From: Rubrivivax gelatinosus IL144
GTDB lineage: Bacteria; Pseudomonadota; Gammaproteobacteria; Burkholderiales; Burkholderiaceae_C
Assembly (NCBI RefSeq): GCF_000284255.1
Contig: NC_017075.1
Coordinates: 4,979,254 to 5,043,253, forward strand
Length of the DNA: 64,000 nucleotides
Direction of reading: 5' to 3'
Position 1 is the stretch's first letter, and every line of letters starts with the position of its first letter. The position numbers and the translations under genes are program-made. The notes beneath the pieces were generated by a model that ran no database searches, was not told the origin of the DNA, and worked only from the letters and a program-made list of their open reading frames with translations. This document shows, in pieces, positions 59,635-64,000 of the stretch.

Positions 59635-60999
59635 CTACTTGCCGATGCAGAAGCGCCCGAAGATCTCGCCCAGCAGATCCTCGGTGCCGAACTCGCCGGT
59701 GATCTCGCCCAGCGCCTGATGCGCCAGGCGCAGTTCCTCGGCCAGCAGGTCCAGCGCCGCGTCGCGCTGTGCGGCGTGCGCCTGGGCCAGATGCAGGTGC
59801 GCCAGCGTGCGCTGCAGCGCATCGACGTGGCGCGCGCGGGCGATGAAGACGCCGTCGGGCTGGGCCTGCCAGCCGGCGCGGCGCAGCAGCTCGCGGCGCA
59901 GCGTCTCCAGCCCGGTGCCGGCCTTGGCCGACAGCACGACACCGTCGTCGGCCGCCGGTGCCGCGGCGTCGGCCTTGTTGTGCACGTGCAGCACGTCGGC
60001 GCCCTCAAGGCGCGTGGCGATCTCGGCTTCGGCGGCCTCGTAGCCAGCGTCGCCGCGGCGCGTCAGGTCGTGCACGAAGAGCACGGCGTCGGCGCCTGCG
60101 ATCGCTTCCCAGCTGCGGCCGATGCCGATGCGTTCGACCTCGTCGGCGGCATGCTCGCGCAGCCCCGCGGTGTCGACGACGTGCAGCGGCACGCCTTCGA
60201 TCTGGATCGTCTCGGCGACGCGGTCGCGTGTCGTGCCCGGGATCGGCGTGACGATCGCCAGCTCGGCGCCGGCCAGCGCGTTGAGCAGCGAGCTCTTGCC
60301 GACGTTGGGCTGGCCGGCGATGACCACCCGCATGCCTTCGCGCAGCAGCGCCCCCTGGCGCGCGCGCGCCAGCGCGGCGCCGATCGCGGCTTCGATCGCG
60401 CCCAGCCGTTCGTGGGCCCGCGCCTTCTCCAGGAAGTCGATCTCCTCCTCGGGGAAGTCCAGCGTCGCCTCGACCAGCGTGCGCAGCTCGACGATGCGCC
60501 CGGCCAGCGTGTGGATCTCGGCCGAGAACGCGCCGTCCAGCGAACGCGCCGCCGAGCGCGCGGCGGCCTCGGTGCTGGCGTCGATCAGGTCGGCCACCGC
60601 CTCGGCCTGGGCGAGGTCGATCTTGTCGTTGAGAAAGGCGCGTTCGGTGAACTCGCCGGCCCGCGCCAGCCGCAGGCCGATGCCCGCGCCGGCTTCGAGC
60701 ACACGCGCCAGCAGCAGCTGCAGCAGCACCGGGCCGCCGTGGGCCTGCAGCTCCAGCACGTCCTCGCCGGTGTAGGAGTGCGGCGCCGGGAAATGGATCG
60801 CCAGACCGCGGTCGAGCACCGAACCGTCGGCGGCGGTGAAGGGCAGCAGCGTCGCCGCCCGCGGCGCCAGCGCACGCCCGAACAGCGCCTGCACCAGCGG
60901 CGCGAGGTCGGGGCCGGAGGCGCGCACGATGCCGACCGCGCCGCGGCCGGCAGCGGTGGCGACGGCGGCGATGGGGTCACGTAATCGGGCCAGGGACAT
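59635..60999 (-). CDS. mnmE: tRNA modification GTPase MnmE
   Basis: This 454-aa protein begins [22 protein letters not shown], the folate-binding N-terminal domain, followed by helices and an inserted G domain: [14 protein letters not shown] (G1), [11 protein letters not shown] (G2), VDTAGLRE (G3) and HNKAD (G4). The C-terminus ends FCIGK with catalytic Cys451, matching E. coli numbering. With MnmG it makes the 5-carboxymethylaminomethyl group of wobble U34. It lies in the usual place near the origin. Confidence 0.98.
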   Translation of the reverse strand: MSLARLRDPIAAVATAAGRGAVGIVRASGPDLAPLVQALFGRALAPRAATLLPFTAADGSVLDRGLAIHFPAPHSYTGEDVLELQAHGGPVLLQLLLARVLEAGAGIGLRLARAGEFTERAFLNDKIDLAQAEAVADLIDASTEAAARSAARSLDGAFSAEIHTLAGRIVELRTLVEATLDFPEEEIDFLEKARAHERLGAIEAAIGAALARARQGALLREGMRVVIAGQPNVGKSSLLNALAGAELAIVTPIPGTTRDRVAETIQIEGVPLHVVDTAGLREHAADEVERIGIGRSWEAIAGADAVLFVHDLTRRGDAGYEAAEAEIATRLEGADVLHVHNKADAAAPAADDGVVLSAKAGTGLETLRRELLRRAGWQAQPDGVFIARARHVDALQRTLAHLHLAQAHAAQRDAALDLLAEELRLAHQALGEITGEFGTEDLLGEIFGRFCIGK

Positions 61000-61023
61000 G
61001 GGGCGATTGTCTCAGCCAAAGAG

Positions 61024-61058
61024 CGAAGCCCCCGCGGCTCGCGCCGGCGGGGGCTTCG
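61024..61058 (-). terminator. Hairpin between yidC and mnmE (likely terminator)
   Basis: A perfect 12-bp stem CGAAGCCCCCGC/GCGGGGGCTTCG with an 11-base loop lies in the 96-base gap. On the minus strand only CTCTTTGG follows, so the U-tract is weak. It may reduce rather than stop read-through into mnmE. Confidence 0.6.
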
Positions 61059-61095
61059 TCGTTCGGGGCGCCTCGGCGGGCGCCTCAGGCCGGCG

Positions 61096-62760
61096 TCAGG
61101 CGACGCCCAGCTTCTTGTTGATGTACCACTGCTGCGCGATCGACAGGATGTTGTTCGTGAGCCAGTACAGCACCAGGCCGGCCGGGAAGAAGAAGAACAT
61201 CACCGCGAAGGCCAGCGGCATGAACCACATCAGCTTGGCCTGGGTGGGATCGGGCGGCTTGGCCCCCAGCGCCACCTGCAGCAGCGACGAGGCCGTCATC
61301 AGGATCGGCAGGATGAACCACGGGTCCTTGGCCGACAGGTCGGTGATCCAGCCGATCCACGGCGCGTTGCGCATCTCGACGCTGGACAGCAGCACCCAGT
61401 ACAGCGCGATGAAGAACGGCATCTGGACCACGATCGGCAGGCAGCCGCCGAGCGGGTTGACCTTCTCCTCGCGATAGATGCGCATCATCTCCTGCTGCAT
61501 CTTCTGCTGGTCGTCCTTGTAGCGCTCGCGCAGCTCCATGACGCGCGGGTTGATGGCGCGCATCTTGGCCATCGACTTGTAGGCGCTGGCGTTGAGCCAG
61601 TAGAAGGCGATCTTCAGCAGCACGACCAGCGCGACGATCGCCCAGCCCCAGTTGCCGATCGCCGAGTTCAGCTTGTCTAGCAGCCAGAACAGCGGCTTGG
61701 ACAGCGGCATCAGCCAGCCGTAGTCCTTCAGGTACTCCAGGCCCGGGGCCAGTTCGGCCAGCGTGGTCTCGAGCTGCGGGCCGACGAAGAGCTGCGAGTC
61801 CAGCGCCTTGCTGGCACCCGGCGCGACCTCGCCCAGCGGCAGCACCATCGCGATGGTGTAGAGGTTGTCGCCGACCTTGGCGGTGCGGAACTCGCGCTGG
61901 CCTTCGGCGTTGACGATCCAGGCCGACGCGAAGTAGTGCTGGACCATCGCCACCCAGCCGTCATTGGCGCTCTTGTCGTGGCCGGCGTCGTTCTTGGCGA
62001 TGTCCTTGAAGTCGATCTTCTTGTACTTGCTGGCCGACGTGAACATCGCCGGGCCGGTGAAGGTCGAATAGAACTTCGACTCGCCTTCGGGCGGGTTGCC
62101 GTCGCGCGCGAGCTGCAGGTACAGCTGCGGCGCCACCGGCGCCGTGCCGCCGTTGACGAACTCGTGGTGCACCGCGACGGTGTAGTCGCCACGCTTGAAG
62201 GTGTAGGTCTTGACCAGCTTGCGGCCGTCGACCGGCGCCGACTCGAAGCGCAGCGTCAGCGTGTTCTGGCCCTCGGCCAGCGTGCGTTCGCCCGGGGCGG
62301 CGGTCATCGGCGTCAGGTGCGTCGGCAGCGCGACGCCCGGCGCGGCGGTGATCAGGCCGGTCTGGGCGACGTATTCACGCGCGGCGACGCGGTCCATCAG
62401 GACGACGTTCTGGTCCGGGTGGTTGGCGTCGCGGTACTTCAGCAGCTCCAGGCGCACCAGCTGGCCGCCGATGCTGTCGAAGGTCGCCTTGACGAGGTCG
62501 GTCGTGACGACGACCTGCTCGCCGGCGGCGGGCGCTGCCGGTTGCGGCACGGCGCCGGCCGGCGCCTGGGCGGTGGCCGGCGTGGCGGCCGGCACGCCGG
62601 CGGAGGCAGCGCCACCGGGCGCGGAGGCGGCGGTCGCGGCCGGGCGGGCCGGGCCGCCGAACAGCGACGGCTGGCCGTTGTGTTTGTTCCACGCGTCCCA
62701 CAACAGGAACAGCGAGGTGACGAACACCACCAGAAGGATGTTGCGGCGGAAGTCGGTCAT
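61096..62760 (-). CDS. yidC: Membrane protein insertase YidC
   Basis: This 554-aa protein has an N-terminal membrane anchor (about 6-24), an Ala/Pro-rich linker (about 35-75), a large periplasmic beta-sandwich domain, then the five-helix insertase core. The core shows FYWLNASAYKSMAKMRAINPRVMELRERY (coiled cytosolic hairpin), NPLGGCLPIVVQMPFFIALYWVLLSSVE and the C-terminal WYINKKLG. YidC inserts small and Sec-dependent membrane proteins. The gene overlaps yidD by four bases. Confidence 0.98.
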   Translation of the reverse strand: MTDFRRNILLVVFVTSLFLLWDAWNKHNGQPSLFGGPARPAATAASAPGGAASAGVPAATPATAQAPAGAVPQPAAPAAGEQVVVTTDLVKATFDSIGGQLVRLELLKYRDANHPDQNVVLMDRVAAREYVAQTGLITAAPGVALPTHLTPMTAAPGERTLAEGQNTLTLRFESAPVDGRKLVKTYTFKRGDYTVAVHHEFVNGGTAPVAPQLYLQLARDGNPPEGESKFYSTFTGPAMFTSASKYKKIDFKDIAKNDAGHDKSANDGWVAMVQHYFASAWIVNAEGQREFRTAKVGDNLYTIAMVLPLGEVAPGASKALDSQLFVGPQLETTLAELAPGLEYLKDYGWLMPLSKPLFWLLDKLNSAIGNWGWAIVALVVLLKIAFYWLNASAYKSMAKMRAINPRVMELRERYKDDQQKMQQEMMRIYREEKVNPLGGCLPIVVQMPFFIALYWVLLSSVEMRNAPWIGWITDLSAKDPWFILPILMTASSLLQVALGAKPPDPTQAKLMWFMPLAFAVMFFFFPAGLVLYWLTNNILSIAQQWYINKKLGVA

Positions 62761-63071
62761 AGGCTCGGTCTACTGGAGTCGTCGGCGTCGGGCCGCACGA
62801 ACCGGGTGAACAGTCCCCGCGCGGGGTTCGGAAAGCGCTCGGGCACAGGATCGCATCCGCCGGCGCACCAGGGATGACAACGCAGCAGGCGCCAGACCGT
62901 GAGCGCACTGCCGCCGGCCGCGCCGTAGCGCTGCAGTGCGTCCAGCGAATACTGCGAGCAGGTCGGCTCGAAGCGGCAGGCGTTGCCCAGCCAGGGCTTG
63001 AGCAGCAGGCGATAGCCGCGCACCAGCAGCACCAGCAGGTGCCGCGGCAGGCGCACGAGCTCGGACACCAT
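62757..63071 (-). CDS. yidD: Membrane protein insertion factor YidD
   Basis: The start at ATG 63071 gives 104 aa; the upstream part of the open frame lies in rnpA. The amphipathic N-terminus LVLLVRGYRLLLKPWLG precedes the three-cysteine signature CRFEPTCSQYSLDALQRYG and WRLLRCHPWCAGGCDPVP. YidD helps YidC-dependent insertion and is nearly always between rnpA and yidC, as here. It ends overlapping the yidC start by four bases. Confidence 0.96.
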   Translation of the reverse strand: MVSELVRLPRHLLVLLVRGYRLLLKPWLGNACRFEPTCSQYSLDALQRYGAAGGSALTVWRLLRCHPWCAGGCDPVPERFPNPARGLFTRFVRPDADDSSRPSL

Positions 63072-63073
63072 CT

Positions 63074-63520
63074 TCAGCTCCGCCTGGCGCGGGTGAAGAG
63101 CTGCTCGAGCTCGGTGCGCGCTGCCAGGCGCAGCGCGTCGGACGCGGCCGACGGGTACTGCGCCGGCGCGAACGGCGCCCGCAGGCGCACCACCCACAGC
63201 CCCGGCGGCAGCTCGCCGGCATGGCGGGCCATCGCGGCGCGGATCTGGCGCTTCAGCAGGGCGCGCGTGACCGAGCGGCGTGCGTGCCGCTTCGGCACGA
63301 CGCTGCCCAGCCAGCAGGCTTCGGGGGCTGCCGGATGCGAGTCATCCACAGGCTGTGCACCAAGCTGTGCGCCATCTGTGGATAACTTTTCTTCGCCGAG
63401 GTGCAGCCGCTGCCAGCGGGACGCAGAAGGCCCGCCGTTCACGTGGTGAACGGCGAAGTGAGTGCTTCGCGAACGGCTGGGCGTCGCGAGCACTCGCTCG
63501 AAGTCGGCCTTCTGCACCAT
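63074..63520 (-). CDS. rnpA: Ribonuclease P protein component, with an insertion
   Basis: ATG 63520 (MVQKADFERVL) is used, giving 148 aa; in-frame GTG codons at 63532 and 63541 are also possible and no ribosome site is clear. The RNR-type motif is VVPKRHARRSVTRALLKRQIR, which binds P RNA, and the end reads TELEQLFTRA. Between the first strand (STHFAVHHV) and LGSVVPKRHA there are about 42 residues where E. coli has about 6. This insertion is hydrophilic and its DNA contains two DnaA-box-like 9-mers. It lies in rpmH-rnpA-yidD-yidC order. Confidence 0.9.
   Translation of the reverse strand: MVQKADFERVLATPSRSRSTHFAVHHVNGGPSASRWQRLHLGEEKLSTDGAQLGAQPVDDSHPAAPEACWLGSVVPKRHARRSVTRALLKRQIRAAMARHAGELPPGLWVVRLRAPFAPAQYPSAASDALRLAARTELEQLFTRARRS
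63342..63385. other. Two DnaA boxes within rnpA
   Basis: TCATCCACA (63342-63350, plus strand) and TTATCCACA (63377-63385, minus strand) match the DnaA box TTATCCACA at 8 and 9 of 9 positions. They point towards each other, 26 bases apart, in the insertion segment of rnpA. They may be origin elements outside the usual dnaA-rpmH gap. Confidence 0.6.
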
Positions 63521-63653
63521 CGTCTGCACGACGGGTTGCACGAGAGGGCGGACCGGAGGCGGCACGGGGCCTCGGCAGGCGCTGCAGGGGGCGTTCAGCT
63601 CGGCGCGCGCAAGGCGTACCGGGCCGGCGCAGGCTGTTTCGCCTGTCCTCGCC

Positions 63654-63788
63654 TTAGACGGCGAGGCGCTTGCGGCCCTTGGCGCGGCGCGCGTTGATGA
63701 CGGCACGGCCGCCGCGCGTCTTCATGCGCACGAGAAAGCCGTGGGTACGGGCGCGACGGATCTTGGACGGCTGATAGGTGCGCTTCAT
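63654..63788 (-). CDS. rpmH: Ribosomal protein bL34
   Basis: This 44-aa basic protein is too short for most gene calls. It is [22 protein letters not shown], with [22 protein letters not shown] following: the full conserved L34 sequence ending at TAA 63654. It binds 23S rRNA in the large subunit. It is the first gene leftwards from the origin, with a clear sigma-70 promoter 49 bases upstream of its start, and leads the rpmH-rnpA-yidD-yidC run. Confidence 0.99.
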   Translation of the reverse strand: MKRTYQPSKIRRARTHGFLVRMKTRGGRAVINARRAKGRKRLAV

Positions 63789-63836
63789 GGTTCAGAGCTC
63801 TCTTTGCGCTGAGGTAAGAAATTTGGAAAACCCACG

Positions 63837-63865
63837 ATTACAGCAAGAAAAGCTTGTTGCGTCAA
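63837..63865 (-). promoter_or_regulatory. rpmH promoter (sigma-70)
   Basis: On the minus strand TTGACG (63865-63860) and TGTAAT (63842-63837) are 17 bases apart, a near-consensus sigma-70 promoter. It lies 49 bases upstream of the rpmH ATG. Confidence 0.85.
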
Positions 63866-63944
63866 CCAGTTAGCGGAGATGTCCCCAGGGTGCGCTCCAG
63901 GGGATGGTGCCACAGCCCCCGACGACGATCTGTGGATAACTGGG

Positions 63945-63972
63945 TTGAAGAGTGCCGTCCGGCACGTAGAAT
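63945..63972 (+). promoter_or_regulatory. Rightward promoter, probably for dnaA
   Basis: TTGAAG (63945-63950), 16 bases, TAGAAT (63967-63972). The spacer contains the inverted repeat GTGCC-GTCC-GGCAC (63952-63965), and a DnaA box ends 5 bases upstream. This layout suits autoregulated dnaA transcription to the right; the gene is beyond the window. Confidence 0.65.
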
Positions 63973-64000
63973 GCGCCCCCTGCAAAAGAAGATTTCCACA

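Larger units (their letters stand above)
63789..64000. other. oriC: Left part of the replication origin region (oriC)
   Basis: The rpmH-dnaA gap is the standard Burkholderiales origin site. Here it holds a perfect DnaA box TTATCCACA on the minus strand (63931-63939), an A/T-rich stretch near 63815-63860, and TTTCCACA at the very end of the window that may begin another box. dnaA itself is expected just to the right but is outside the window. Confidence 0.75.

Overview
The window is chromosomal DNA of very high GC content from a betaproteobacterium of the order Burkholderiales. The gene content (mreBCD-mrdA-rodA divergent from gatCAB, recA-recX next to sucCD, rpmH-rnpA-yidD-yidC-mnmE beside the origin) and protein wording best fit the Rubrivivax/Leptothrix/Ideonella group. 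That placement is inference from family knowledge, not from a database search. I see no insertion sequence, prophage, CRISPR array, tRNA or rRNA. Genes are densely packed, with many 4-base start/stop overlaps, and nearly all long open frames opposite them are GC-bias shadows.

Layout. 1-1840: a cut-off pilin glycan ligase gene and a type IV pilin gene with a sigma-54 promoter, then a 70-base imperfect palindrome. 1834-5300: a phospho-signalling group (metallo-beta-lactamase-fold hydrolase, two-FHA protein, PP2C phosphatase, Ser/Thr kinase). 5406-7516: a small unknown protein and two TerC-family membrane proteins separated by a clear yybP-ykoY manganese riboswitch. 7600-12897: DMT exporter, sucD, sucC, a DUF2889 protein, recX and recA with a LexA box. 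13071-15254: a two-component system. 15267-21112: the rod-shape operon mreB-mreC-mreD-mrdA-rodA, read leftwards. 21287-24526: gatC-gatA-gatB, read rightwards.

24545-31513: mixed housekeeping genes: a DUF4124 protein, pyrE and xth back to back with 12 bases between their start codons, a LuxR-type regulator, an M48 protease, ampG, trxC and a FeeM-like N-acyltransferase. 31744-39353: a peptide-type ABC importer with two tandem binding-protein genes on the left strand and two permeases plus a fused double ATPase on the right strand. 39357-45268: a SET-domain protein, mnmA and a four-gene MacAB-like exporter. 45269-50617: acyl-CoA ligase, HDOD protein, GMC oxidoreductase and MarC protein. 50949-51434: a glycine-rich RRM protein with a structured leader. 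51606-57327: SDR, lptC-kdsC-kdsD (LPS/Kdo supply), a divergent KefB-type antiporter and apt. 57350-63788: an S9 peptidase and then the origin-proximal block mnmE, yidC, yidD, rnpA, rpmH.

The last 210 bases are the left part of the replication-origin region: a DnaA box, the rpmH promoter reading left and a promoter-like sequence reading right, presumably into dnaA just beyond the window. Two further DnaA boxes lie inside rnpA, in an insertion that the E. coli protein lacks.

The least ordinary items are the kinase/phosphatase/FHA group beside the pilin, the riboswitch between TerC paralogues, the FeeM-like gene, the SET-domain gene, the RRM leader hairpin and the origin elements embedded in rnpA.
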